Assembly (NCBI RefSeq): GCF_027595985.1
Contig: NC_073303.1
Span: forward strand, 374,311,803 to 374,375,802
Reading direction: 5' to 3'
Origin: Sorex araneus
Taxonomy: Eukaryota > Chordata > Mammalia > Eulipotyphla > Soricidae
DNA length: 64,000 nucleotides
Both the position numbers and the translations under genes were made by a program. Positions 46,511 to 58,155 of the stretch are shown here, piece by piece; within the stretch, counting starts at the first letter, position 1, and each line of letters opens with the position of its first letter. The notes beneath the pieces were generated by a model that saw only the letters and a program-made list of their open reading frames with translations, was not told where the DNA came from and did not search any database.

Positions 46511-47905
46511 TAGACTCTCAAGTTAGTGGAAATCAACTATACTGGCAAACTCAAATAGCTCCCTGATGCACTTTTTTAGAACAGGCATATCTTGGTACTA
46601 GCAAGAGCCGCAAGTGCGAAGAATGATCTTCAAGCACCTATTAAGATTACCATTCCTGACATGCAATTTGCATTATATATTTGTGGAATAAGCAAGTAAG
46701 AACATTTTTTTAAAATATTGTGTTACTATAGGCTGTTTTTGCAATGATTCCTTGTGTTCCTGGTTCATTGCACAAGACATTCATTCATTAAAATTACTAA
46801 ATTAGTCCATTAGTAGTTGTTCACCACTGAGGAGCTGACAGATCATGGCATCATGAAATACAGCCTAGTGTGACACATCACAAATTTTAATGTACTCGGG
46901 AACCACTTAAGTGCAGTTAAATTACATATTGATTCAGTAAATAATAGCTAAAACCCAATATCCTACTTTCCTAACAAGGTCTGAGGTGGATTACGAGACT
47001 GTTCATAATATTGACATGGGTTACACTAATCATATAACGAATAAGCAAATGTAAAGTTACGCTTATGACCACTGCTACACAGTGTGTGCAATGGGATTTG
47101 TCCTGACAGGGTAAAACTAAGTCACCCCTAAGTAAAATTGTTTGCTGCCTGAAAGACAACTCATCCCAGAAAAAGGACAAGGAAAGAAGTGCCATAAACT
47201 GAACAGAGAAATAGAACTTGGCCATCAGAGTACAACCGTGTCACCAATACCCTACCTAACGCACAACTCCACACACATAAATGAAGACAACCATCTAATT
47301 AATTGCTTTGTCACTTGGATAACTCCTTGTAGCATGATATCAAGCCTAATGATTAAACAAAGAGTTAAATCATGCTTGACATGCCTGGGCTTCAATATTT
47401 TACATGGCTTGCCTTCATAACTACATATTGTATCTGGATTCTCTATCCATTTAGCAGCATTGGCTCTATGCTGTTAAGCTGTGAAGAAACAGAGCCTTAT
47501 GTAATAAAATATGTGTGAGTAATTATTTAAATTTAGGTTTTTCGAGTGATGACTTGATCAAATTTTCAGCACAAACAGAGCATAACTTCCCACATATGTC
47601 AGAATAGATTCTCTGTAACACTGTTTTTCACACAGTGCATGCACAAAAATTATATGTATAAAATTTTCACAAAAATGAAGTATAGAAATAAATACACAAT
47701 TGTAAAATATAATTGACTCCATATATCATAAGTAAAAAATGCTTTATATCTGTGAAATTTAATTTCAGATTATACTATTTCTTAATATGACTTAATCATC
47801 TCATGTATGGTGTATATTTTACTTATATTAAAACTTCTTAAATGTCTATTAAATTAAGTTAATAGTATTAATACCACAAATTTACAGAAGATTTTATTTT
47901 AAATA
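46511..47905. other. AT-rich intergenic sequence
   Basis: Nothing recognised. Confidence 0.4.
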
Positions 47906-47906
47906 T

Positions 47907-48156
47907 GGAGAACCCAGTAAGCTACTGAGAGTATCCTGCCCACAGGGCAGAGCCCGGCAAGCTCCCTGTAGAGTATTCGATATGCCAAAAATAATAACAG
48001 TGCTGGGTCTCATTCCTCTGACCCTGAAAGAGCCTCCACTGTGGCACCATTGGGAAGGATGAATAAAGAGAGTCTTCTAAAATCTCAGGGCTGGGACAAA
48101 TGGAGACTTTACTGGTGCCCGCTCGAGCAAATGGATGAGCAATGGGATGACAGTGA
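47907..48156 (+). mobile_element. Composite retroposon type C fragment
   Basis: GGAGAACCCAGTAAGCTACT, ATTCGATATGCCAAAAATAA, GGGTCTCATTCCTCTGACCC, CACTGGTGCCCGCTCGAGC-like sequence and tail ATGACAGTGATG. Confidence 0.92.
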
Positions 48157-48997
48157 TGTCTTAATGAGGAATATACGTCTTATCTAAGTTTTATATGATT
48201 TTATTTCTCACCTAATAAAACTCTCAGAAATATAAATTCAAATACTTATAAGCTCCAAGTTTTCTTGGTGGTCTTCCATTTACTAAAATATGAAATGATA
48301 AATATTAACTAGAAAAACTATATACTGAAATCTGGAATTTTTTAAATGTTGTGAGGAGTCCAACAGGGAAATATCTATTTTTTGTTTACAAAAACATTTC
48401 CATCTCCCTTTACTTCACCCATAAATTTAATAAAATTGGGAACTTTTCTGACCCAGAAAGCAGAACCGAAAGGCCAAAACCTCAGAAATAGAGCCAGAGA
48501 ATGAAGAAATTTAAGGAGAAGCTATGAAACCACCGTGGAGATGTAAAGAAGAAAATAAACTTCAAAATAAGAAAAAAAGTACATTAACAGAAATCGAGAT
48601 GTGACACCTCTGGGTCGGGTAAAAGTGCACCTGCATTCCTGTGGTCTACACGTGGGCAGCGTGGTTCTGGCTCATGGATCCGGTAGGATGATGGTTCCCG
48701 ATGCTCTGAGGCACAGAAAGCTCTGGAATGAAGGTCTTGGAGTCTTTCTGTTCACTGGTTCCTCAAGCCCCATGCTTTATGGTCCATCAGCCCATCCTGA
48801 GAAAAGAAAATGGCATTTCCTGTGGGAGATTTTACTGGGCCATGTCTGGAAATGACACTTGTTTTTATGCTCAGAGACACAGATCAAACCCAGTTGAAGG
48901 GAATGAGGGAAACCGTGTGGCAGTAGTCTCAGGAAGAAGGATGAATTGATTTTGGTCAACAGATCTTCACCACAATTTCATATTAAAAACAGAAAAT
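48157..48997. other. Unique intergenic sequence
   Basis: Two overlapping plus frames of 84 and 73 codons at 48601-48949 have no recognised domain. CpG content is slightly raised at 48600-48700. Confidence 0.4.
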
Positions 48998-49001
48998 AGC
49001 T

Positions 49002-49175
49002 GGAGCTAGAGCAATAGTACAGCAGGTAGGGCATTTGCCTTGCACACGCCCAACCCGGGTTCGATTCCCAGCATCCCATATGGTCCCCCAACACCGCCAG
49101 GAGCATTTCCTGAGTGCAGAGCCAGGAGTAACCCCTGTGCATTGCTGGGTGTGACCCAAAAAAGAAAAAAAAAAC
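49002..49175 (+). mobile_element. SINE type A
   Basis: GCTGGAGCTAGAGCAATAGT head, CCCGGGTTCGATTCCCAGC, ATATGGTCCCCCAACACCGC and GTGTGACCCAAAAAAG with A-tail. Confidence 0.93.
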
Positions 49176-49468
49176 CTAGATAATAGAGAAATCCAAAGCA
49201 AAGCACAGATGAACAGATTCAGATAATACCATCTGGCTATAGAAAAAAACATAAAAATAAATATAGCATGTAGCTTTTTCTCTCTAGAAATGAAAGGGAG
49301 CTGATGTTACACCATGTAATTCACTCAAATTTTTAGTTATATTATCTGCTTTCTGTTGTTTAGTTATTTTGGTGTCAGGCATAGCGCCTTATTACACTTA
49401 GCAAAGCACAGCTTTTGCCACTGATCTACATCCCCAGTTTTATTGTGTTTATTTGAAAATAAAGTTGT

Positions 49469-49724
49469 TAGGGACAGAGAGATAGTACAGGAACTAAGAT
49501 GCTTGCCTTTCATCTAACTGAACCCAGTTCCATTCCTTCCCTTGATATAGTACCTCAATATATACCAATATGTACCCAAAATAGTAACAACAATGTGTTC
49601 TTCATGTTCCTGGAAAGAGAAGATGCCACTGGGCTACACTGGCACGTGACAAGGACAAATGAAGATGTTACTGGCAACTGCTCAAAGAAATCGGTGAACA
49701 ACGAGGTGACAGTGATACAGTGAT
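49469..49724 (+). mobile_element. Old SINE type B
   Basis: GGGACAGAGAGATAGTACAG head, CCAGTTCCATTCCTTCCC, AATATGTACCCAAAATAGTA and tail GAGGTGACAGTGATACAGTG. Strongly diverged internally. Confidence 0.75.
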
Positions 49725-49814
49725 GTATCTTATATACCAGCATTTATAAGCCCTAAGTATAGAGTCAGCACCCTAGTACCTCCAGATGTGACCTCAAGCT
49801 AAATTAATTGATTA

Positions 49815-50580
49815 AAATCAAGTTGTTTTAGGCCTTTGGAGTATATTCCAAGAAGTTGGATTGTTGGCTTGGGTAAAAGCTAATTCCTACATTTTTCAGG
49901 AAAGTTCAATTGTTTTCCAAAACAGCTGGACCAGTTCGACATTCCCACCAGCAGTCAATGAGGGCTCCTTTCTCCCCCACACCCACACCAACATGGATTG
50001 TTATTCTTTGTGAGGTGTGCCAGTCTCTGGTATGAGAGAATACCTCATTGCTTTGATTTTCATATCCCTGATGGTTAGTGATGCAGAGCATGTTTTCATG
50101 TACTGTTTGGCCATTTGTATTTCTTCCTTGAGAAAGATTTTGTTCATCTCTTCTCCCCATTGTTTGATGGGGTTGAAGCTTTCTCTGGTAAATTTCTACC
50201 AGTGCTTTATGTATCTTGGACAATAATCCTTTATCCTCAAGCAAATTGATGAACAACAAGACAACAGTGCTACAGTGCTACAGGTTTACTTTATGAATGT
50301 CACCTTGTTAGGCACGATATTATATATAATGTCTTAAGGTGAGTTTTCATTTCCCACATGATGAATCGTAGATACATGCTTTCTACCAGTCTATAGGGTA
50401 TCGTTATATTATGGTCATTGTTGCCTTTGAGTCCAAGAAGCTTCTTAATATAATGCAGTCCCATTTGTTTGTTGTTGCTTCCACTTGCTTGGCCAACGGC
50501 ATTGCATCCTTAAAGATGCCGCTAGCTTCAACGTCATGGAGCTTTGTGCCCCTGTTCGCCTCTATGGGTGATCAGTCAGG
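49815..50580 (-). mobile_element. LINE-1 ORF2-region segment, inverted 5' part, split by a 126-bp insert
   Basis: Plus-strand landmarks are complements of L1 ORF2 3' sequence: GGAGTATATTCCAAGAAGTT, TTGTTTTCCAAAACAGCTGG, CATTCCCACCAGCAG, TTTGTATTTCTTCCTTGAGA, then after the insert (50236-50361) TAGTCTATAGGG-like sequence and AATGCAGTCCCATTTGTTTG. A sense-strand L1 terminus follows, so this is the usual inverted 5' portion of a twin-primed L1. Confidence 0.85.
50236..50361 (+). repeat. 126-bp templated insertion, copy of 51016-51141
   Basis: Identical base for base to 51016-51141, 780 bp downstream. It holds the tail of a type B SINE, that SINE's 3' target duplication (GTTTACTTT) and about 69 bp of flank, and it interrupts the L1 between TCCTTTATC and TGAATCGTAG. 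Confidence 0.95.
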
Positions 50581-50785
50581 TAAGAGAACACTAAGACGAT
50601 AGCGTAGAGAAAAGTCTCTACAGGCAGGCTGGGAGCCACAAGAGACCCTGGGACCTTGGTGGAAGGAAGTGAAGAGTGTTGGGTCAGTTGAGGTGAAGAG
50701 ATGGGTGTTGGAACACTATAAGTCTGAAACTCAAGCATGCATAACTTTGTAACATTGCAAGTCACGGTGATCAATAAAAAAGAAG
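50580..50785 (+). mobile_element. LINE-1 3' terminus (sense part of the inverted L1)
   Basis: TTGAGGTGAAGAGATGGGTG, TTGGAACACTATAAGTCTGA, TTTGTAACATTGCAAGTCAC and GGTGATCAATAAAAAAG: the same terminus as other sense L1 copies here. Confidence 0.85.
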
Positions 50786-50810
50786 TCATTTGTATATAAT
50801 AAGTTTACTT

Positions 50811-51063
50811 TGGACTGTAGAGATAGCACAGAGGGCAGGGCATTTGCCTTGCATGCAACCAACCCAGGTTCGATTCCTCCATCCCTCTCAGAGAGCCCGG
50901 CAAGCTACCGAGAGTATCCCGCCCGCACAGCAGAGTCTGGCAAGCTACCCTGGCATATTGAATATGTCAAAAACAGTAACAACAAGTCTCACGATGGAGA
51001 CGTCACTGGTGCCCGCTCAAGCAAATTGATGAACAACAAGACAACAGTGCTACAGTGCTACAG
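50811..51063 (+). mobile_element. SINE type B
   Basis: GACTGTAGAGATAGCACAGA head, CCCAGGTTCGATTCCTCC, TTGAATATGTCAAAAACAGT and tail AACAGTGCTACAGTGCTAC. Target duplication GTTTACTTT at 50802-50810 and 51064-51072. Its tail plus 3' flank is the source of the 126-bp copy at 50236. Confidence 0.93.
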
Positions 51064-51141
51064 GTTTACTTTATGAATGTCACCTTGTTAGGCACGATAT
51101 TATATATAATGTCTTAAGGTGAGTTTTCATTTCCCACATGA

Positions 51142-52592
51142 AGAGCCATATCCACGGAACTGAATCTCCTCATTTACTAAAAGCCATGCTCTGATTCCTT
51201 TCCATTGCCAGTTTTTTAATTTTTTCTCCAGAAATTGGTAAAAAAAAATGAAAAAAAGAAAACCAGCTGGAAAGCATCTTCTTCGGTGATCTAAAACTTT
51301 CATTACAGCCTTTGAAATATCGGGGTGCAGAGAGATGGAGGCTGTTTTCCCCACGTCACAAACAGGGACTGTGGAACACACCGTTTGATGTATCTCCTAT
51401 GCACAGGACGAGAGTTACATTGTTGGGGTTCAACCTACATTTCAGGCAGGGAAATGTCAGGAGCCCAGATGCATCTGGCACTTTGAAACCTGAGCTGCAC
51501 GGCCAGATGCCGCCCATGAGTCTGTTCTGCCAATATGAAAGGCTGCCTCTCACTGAGCGTTGTGGCTTATGGATTGTTGTATTGTTTTATTGATGAGAAG
51601 AAGGTACACGGGAGAAGATGCTGCAAAATGAGAATGGGCGTAGTGAAAATTCACTCCTTTGAGTTCAGGTTGACTGGGACAGTCTGTGCCCACGTAGCTG
51701 GCTGGCATCCAGGAAGCCAGAGTGCCTCCCATGGAAGAACTCCTCAAAAGAATTGTTTGTGAGCATCTATCAATGCTGTGTTTCAGGCTCATAATTAAAA
51801 GAAATGCTCCTGAGAAAGACAATTCAAACATTTCCTCCCGGCACAGAAACATTATTAAAACACACAAACATTAACTATTCATTCTTTAGATGGATATACA
51901 CAAAGGTCTCTAATTACGATGATGGGTCTGGTTTAAAGATTGGTGTTTCTTTCAAAGTCACTGGAGTGTATGATCTAACTTCCCAGAAATGTTTCCTTTA
52001 GACGTGGATCACTTTATCTGGAATGTTAGACTCAAAACCCATCAAAAGTTTTTACCCAGCTCATTTCCCCTTAGAATTCTCTTCTCTTTCCTGTAAGTTA
52101 GGACAATATTAATCTTTCCTTCTGCTATCTCAGGAGGTTCCCAGAACAAAACTAAACACTCAGTCTCACTGTGCCAAGTGCCAGTGTCTCCATGCTGATA
52201 TTTATTAGGATAACCAAGAGAACACACAGTGAGAAGAGAAGTACAGTTCATGTCAAAAAGCAGAGCAATCAAATCATTCCCTAAGGAGATAATTATCTAT
52301 AGGTTTATGTATCATCCCTGAGAACATCTCCGAAGGCCTTTTTACTGGAATGAGAAAGACATATGGCTTGTGCTAAATCTCTGACATTAGAGTCAAATCA
52401 TGAACATAGCTCCTAAATACTAATTGTGGTTGAATCTAAGAAAGAAACAAGATTTTTTAAAAAGTTGACGTAATATAATTACCCCACATTCAGAAAGCCA
52501 AGAAACCTAAAATGCCTTTGACTTTTACTAAGGTGCTGAATGCAGTGTTCTGGGAAGTGTTTGCCGTCTATGGACCAGTCATTTGTTTTGTT
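51142..52592. other. Unique intergenic sequence
   Basis: No gene supported. Frames of 93-105 codons on both strands at 51312-51867 lack recognisable motifs. Confidence 0.4.
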
Positions 52593-52595
52593 TTT

Positions 52596-52757
52596 TGGGG
52601 GGCCACACCCAGCGATGCTCAGAATTGACTCCTGGCTCTGTATTCAGGTATCACTCCTGGTTAGGCGCAGGAAACCATTTGTGATTCCTAGGATCAATCG
52701 TAGTTCAGTGGCAAGCGAGGCGAGTGCCTTACCCACTGTAATCTCTCTCCAGCCTCT
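52596..52757 (-). mobile_element. SINE type A, minus strand
   Basis: GGGGGGCCACACCCAGCGAT, AATTGACTCCTGGCTCTGTA, AGGCGAGTGCCTTACCCACT and head complement TCTCTCTCCAGCCTC. Confidence 0.88.
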
Positions 52758-53358
52758 GGCCACATCATTCTTGAGGGAGTGTGTGCTACCTGGACACAGG
52801 ATGCTAAATGTTTGGTGATATCCTCAGCCTCTGCCCAACAGACACCAGTATTTCTCCTGGTTGTAACAACAAACGCATGTAGACATGAGTAAATATCTAA
52901 AAGAACTACTCCTTTATGATGAAAGGGTTCTCCAGGGACAAAGCTTTTAACAGAAAATCTGAATTTTTCCGGCATAGAGAACTTCTAGTCAGGGAGTCGG
53001 GTCAGAGTTCTTAAAGGTGGATGTTTTGTTAACACTAGCTTTTCAAGCTGAAGAGGAAGGGCACGAAAGCTGGTGATTAAACATCCACAAGGTCCAGCTC
53101 CTGGAAGCCTGTGTAAGAGACATTAGGAATTTGAACAGAATCTTAATGGCAAGTTATTATTCTTTAATGAATCCACTAAAGAAAGGAATTTTAATGGGGC
53201 TGCTATGTAACATAAACAAATTTATATTATAGCTTCACCATGCTAAGTCTGGGGCTTTGGAGAACTTGGAGGCAAATGAAGTGACAAGTTGTTAAGCTTA
53301 TTGGGGAGGTCAGGTAGTAAAAAAGTAAAAAATTAACTTTTTTAATTTGATAAGTCTT
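52758..53358. other. Unique intergenic sequence
   Basis: Nothing recognised. Confidence 0.4.
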
Positions 53359-53359
53359 T

Positions 53360-53530
53360 AGGGGTATGGGCTTATTCCCACACACAGTCGTGTTCAGGGC
53401 TTACTCTTGGCTCTCTTCTCAGGGATCACTCTTTAAGGTACATAAGGGGCCACATGTGGTAATGGGAATTGAACTGGGGTTGGCCACATACAAGACAAAA
53501 CATTTAGCCCCTAAATCGTCTCTCCAGCTT
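53360..53530 (-). mobile_element. SINE type A, minus strand, diverged
   Basis: TTCAGGGCTTACTCTTGGCT, GGGATCACTCTTTAAGG, GGAATTGAACTGGGGTTGGC and CGTCTCTCCAGC. Confidence 0.82.
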
Positions 53531-56190
53531 TTAATTTGATGATTTATTTCCTATTTTTTGCCAATATCTCATTGAAACTTTACTAAATTGCAAATCCTTT
53601 AGCCGGTGTGACAGAGTTTTGGACATGAAGACATTCACGAAGACTTAGTGCCTCGGTCATCTGTCCAATTAGGTTTTGTTGTATTTGTGGAAAACCCGAA
53701 ATGGCCTAAGAAGCCTCTGACTTCAGTGAGCCTGACTGGTCGAGTGCATCAGCCTCCGAGACGCCTCCGTTTTCATTTCCAAGATGAGAGTGCTTCCTGT
53801 GACCTACGCTCAGGAGTGACTAGAGGCTACCACTCTACTTAAGACAGGCCAGTTCCTCTCTCTTCCTGTAGCACAGGACTCCTCTAAATGGCATCTGAGG
53901 CACACGCATTCCTGCAACAGGTCTAGGAAACCTTTATGCTGCACAGTAGCTTGCAGTATTTCCATGTGGATTTCCCTTCCTCTCAGTTCTCTGGTGATTG
54001 AACTTACCATGACCTGACACATCCCCTTTCTACTGGATCACACAAGACATGGCCTTCCAGAAAACTCCTTCCATATTTAATCTTTGGTACCTATTCCTCA
54101 GTAGATTTAGAATACTATGAATAGTACTATGAAGAATTCAGCAAGTTATAAGCTACAAGAGGCATATCAGTTGTTAATAATGTAGGGAAGACCCTGTAAC
54201 ATCAAAAGATGCACCTATTCAATGGGTTCTTCAGCCATTCTCAGGACGACCCAGAGTCATCCAATCAGGAACCTGGGCATGGCGAGGGATGCAGGGAGAA
54301 TGGAAGGGATCCCCAGAGAAACCTGAAGGAGCAATACTGCAACTGCTGAATCCAGCATCTGAGTTGAGGGATACAAGTTGCCATCAGTCCCCGTCAGAGC
54401 AGCTCCTTTGGTTCTTTCTTGAGACGGTCAGTCAGGCATGTAATGGCATGGAGCACAGGAAAATTAAGTGGATTACATGAAACAATGTTAGGGAGGCACG
54501 TCTCCACGCACCGTGAGTGTTTCCTCGGTAGCACGGCCCTGGGAAAGGAAGCCCAGCCAAGCAGGTAGAGAGCCGAGAGATGGAAGGTTGTGCTGGGGAT
54601 GAGGGTGGGGTTCGAAACTAACAGGCATTTTTATTCACCCATTGAGATACCGTCGGGCCGTGATCATGGGCAGACAGAAAGGGGAATCAGCTCTATTGCA
54701 CAGATAAGCCTGGTCGTGGGGCAGGATAATCAGCCTCTCTGTGGGGATGCTGAAACAACAGGGAGATTGGATGGGATACATTCTAATTGCTTCATTTTAG
54801 CTCAATTACTGTTTCAAAGACGTGTTCCTCAAATGCACATTCTAGTATTGGAGGCTAAGTCTTCAACACGTGAATCTGGGAAAGCAGGATGCATTCCACA
54901 TTGTCCCTAAAGGCCATGCCATGAATCTATAAGAGGAAAGTAGGCACGATGTAACCAAGTCGCAGAGACTGGAATGAAGAAGTGACAAATTCAGACATCT
55001 ATCGACAATAAGAAGAGGAAGGAACAGATTCACCTGGAAGCTTTGAGAAGGAGCCAAGAGATGCCTGGTCGGGCTCAGTGAAAGCCGCACGTGAACCGTG
55101 ACACGCTGTGGAAATGGTTCTGCATTGAAACCCACAATCAAATTATCACAGAAGATTCCCACCCATGACTCTGCAGCCAGGAACTAGGTAAATATCAACT
55201 AGAAGAGAAGGTTCTTGAACTTGGCTTTATTTCAACTACCCAAATATGTTATTTGCTCTTTCCTTGTTCTTGATGCTTTTCCCTGATCAACATTGCAACT
55301 AGGAAACAAGAAATTAAAAACATCAAATTTATAAAATCACATTTTAAAACCACTTTCAATAAAGTAGAAATCTTTTTGCATAAAAGGCATTCTCACCTCC
55401 CGCCAGTCAAAAACTCATATGTCAAAGAGGCATAGGCAAAATTCATGTTACTTTTGGCATAATGTTTATTCAAGAATAGAATGTCCATATTCTTGTAACA
55501 TTCTTTGCATTTTCTGCAAATTCTTAACAGTGCCTAATGGAAGTATTCTTAAACTTTTATATTTTTTTTCTAAATTAAATCCATCTAATTTTTTTTCTTG
55601 CTATGCTACTCAGTATTATGTCAACACTGAAAAGCTGTGAATACTCTTTGAATTGAGAATAATAGAAGACACTCCATATATCCTCAGTAAAGAACTATAT
55701 ATTGAATAAGAATGACAATTTTATTTCAAAAAGGGATAAAAAATTACTTTTTAGAGTATGAACATTCTTAGATGAAAGCAAAAAGGGTGTTAAAGAATTA
55801 AAAAATATAAAATCAAGTTTTCTCTACAATAGTCCTTTTCACAAAGACCAACTTTATTTTCTTTATATGTCATCACAAAAGCATGCAATTTAAAAGGCTC
55901 CAGACTCTAATTTTTGATTGAACACAGTAATTGTCTCTCAGCCTAAACTTCCTGGTTCCTGCTATTTACACTGACAATAACATTTTCTTGGCGCATGCCT
56001 GTTTACATCACTCTCAGAAGAGAGACCTATAGCTAAGTCCATTATAAACTGACATTATGATGAGTGAAGATGTGTGTATTGATAACTGCAATGGCTTAAA
56101 ACATGGGCCCACAAATCCAGATAGCTTTTACTTCAGAATCTTCCACCGGGATCTTTCTTGTTAGCAGGGTGGTTTTCTTCTGTGCTTTGT
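53531..56190. other. Long intergenic stretch, no repeat recognised
   Basis: 2.7 kb without SINE or L1. 53600-55200 is relatively GC-balanced and keeps scattered CpGs. A 106-codon plus frame at 54590-54910 has no recognisable family. After 55250 it is A/T-rich. Confidence 0.4.
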
Positions 56191-56194
56191 TGAG

Positions 56195-56432
56195 GGAAAG
56201 ACAAACCGGAAGAGAATGGGCCCTCCTCGTATATGAAAGGAGTCCCTACAAAACCAGGAGCTGTGGCTGTAAGAAGAGGAACACGGAGATCTGGAGCAGT
56301 CTTCCTGAAGGCCTTCAGAAGGGTCTGACCCTGGAGACACTTTGATCTTAAACTTCTAGCCTGCAACTTGGGAGATAGCAACTCTCTGTCATTTAGCCTG
56401 TGGTTTTGTTATGGTAGCTCCAAAAAAAGTAA
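56195..56432 (+). mobile_element. Ancient ERVL-MaLR LTR fragment (MLT1/MST-like), 3' part
   Basis: AGGAGTCCCTACAAAACCAG, AAGAAGAGGAACACGGAGAT, GACACTTTGATCTTAAACTT, CTAGCCTGCAACTTGGGAGA and TGTGGTTTTGTTATGGTAGC follow the familiar MaLR 3' pattern (drug-like order: cttggacttctagcctcc, then gtttgttatagcagc). The normal AATAAA is degraded. Confidence 0.6.
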
Positions 56433-57593
56433 TACAGGGACCTAATATAATCCTATTATTTTTAAAGTCCTTTTTACAGTAAGGATGTAGTCTTAGAAAT
56501 GGGCCAAATTCAAAGCAAAATTTCTTTTGAAATCAAAAATCTGTGTAACAACAAGGTGACCAAACAATGGATCTGCACAGAATATTGGAAGCTTCACTAT
56601 CTTACGAAGGATGTCAAGACAACAAAGGGAAATGTGCATTGAAAAGCCCAATTTTCCACCTGCCTCCAAATGATATTCTTATTAATGATGAGGAGACTCT
56701 GAGTAGTGACTGATATTTGGGTCTCCATTAGGATAGGCCCATGTCCCCATCCGTCTGCATGCCTGTGTTGACTCACTGTGATCTACCCGTTTGTCTGGAA
56801 AGCAATGAGTACCATCCTTTCTTCTGGGCAAGTCCTCACTTGCAGAATAGTTTCTCACCATTTACTCTTTTTTTGCACCCAGAAGTACACTGAAACCCTA
56901 GCATGACTTCTTTTGTTTAATAAGAAATATGTCTTAATCATTACTAATGCTTGATGTCTCAAAGTGCCAGGCATTTGCCATAGAAAAGGAGAAAGAAAGA
57001 AAATTAAAAAGGAGACAACAAAGCAACCTTTAAAAGCACAAGGAAGCAAATTAAAGTGTTCTAACCTCATTCACAAACAAACACACAAACATTCATACAT
57101 TCACATACTAATCCAAGAGTTTTGAAAGAGTTGGACAAAAAAAAATAAGAAAAGATATGATTACTATGAATCCTTTATCTGCAGAACAAGATCACTTTTT
57201 GGTAACTGAAGCTATTTTCAAAAGTCCTTCAAAGCATACAGGTGGGTGTTTCTTTGATTTCAATACAGGAAGTTTAGAAATAGAATTTTACTATTTATTT
57301 ATTACCTTTTCATTATCTATTAAAAACGCATGATAAATCATTTTCTAATTGCACATCCATCTTTTCTCTTAGATAATGTACAGGCAGGGATTTTAAATAT
57401 GTTTGCATTTGTGATCCCTTTTTGCCTGAGAAATACATTCTAGCTAGACCCTGCCAGAACACCTCAACTGCATTCCAAACTTGGGTTTGAATTAAGTTTT
57501 GGTCATTGTGCGTTCAGAAAGCTTTCACGATTCCCTAGTTTTTTGACCAGCCCCACATTCAGTAAAGGGGTTGCAACCCACAGTTGAAAAATG
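56433..57593. other. AT-rich intergenic sequence
   Basis: Nothing recognised. Confidence 0.4.
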
Positions 57594-57790
57594 TATCATT
57601 GTATCACTGTCATCCCGTTGTTCATCAATTTGCTCAAGCAGGCGCCAGTAAGTCTTCACTTGTCACTGTTGCATACTAGTGTAGCCCAATGGTGTTTTCT
57701 TGCTCCAGGAACACAAAAAGCATGTCGTTGTTATTGTTTTTGGCATATCAAATACATCACAGGTAGCTTTCCAGGCTATGCTTTGAGGGG
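57594..57790 (-). mobile_element. SINE type B/C module Y fragment, minus strand
   Basis: Tail complement ATTGTATCACTGTCATCCCG, TTGCTCAAGCAGGCGCCAGT, and TTTGGCATATCAAATACATC with TAGCTTTCCAGGCTATGC. The middle is replaced by sequence I do not recognise (57660-57710). Confidence 0.8.
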
Positions 57791-57830
57791 AAAAATATAA
57801 ATTAAAAAATAAAAAATAAAAATAAAGAGG
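57791..57830. repeat. A-rich (AAAAT)n tract
   Basis: AAATTAAAAAATAAAAAATA-type run separating module Y from module X. Confidence 0.85.
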
Positions 57831-57832
57831 TC

Positions 57833-58155
57833 ACCTGGCCGTGAATGCAGCCATGTGCTCCAGGAAAAATTTCGTTGCTCTCTTCCGGGAGTTTTGTTTT
57901 ATAGTCTCTGGATCTTGGCTGCTGATGAAATTACATGGGTGCGGGAGGGTGGCAGTTTGTGGGGAGTTTGTGGGTATGATTGCCAGGCTACTAGAAAACT
58001 GGGGATCTGGGTGGAAGAAGCCCAGTCCTGATCCAAGCAGTCTTGGAGATCTCAGCCATGGGTTCTGCATACCTGGGTTCCTCTGTTGGTTCCTTCATGG
58101 GTGAAGCTTGTCCAAGCGTGTGGAGCATTGCTGTGGCTGGGTTCTAGAGGTTTTT
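57833..58155 (-). mobile_element. Composite retroposon module X, minus strand
   Basis: Its complement reads ACCCAGCCACAGCAATGCTC, CCATGAAGGAACC, AGAGGAACCCAGG, CCAAGATCCAGAGAC, matching module X at 43740-44000. It joins the CYP51A1 pseudogene abruptly and probably truncated it. Confidence 0.85.

Noticed and set aside
54590..54910. 106-codon plus frame in a repeat-free region
   Set aside because: No motif, signal sequence or family similarity; neighbouring frames are equally open.
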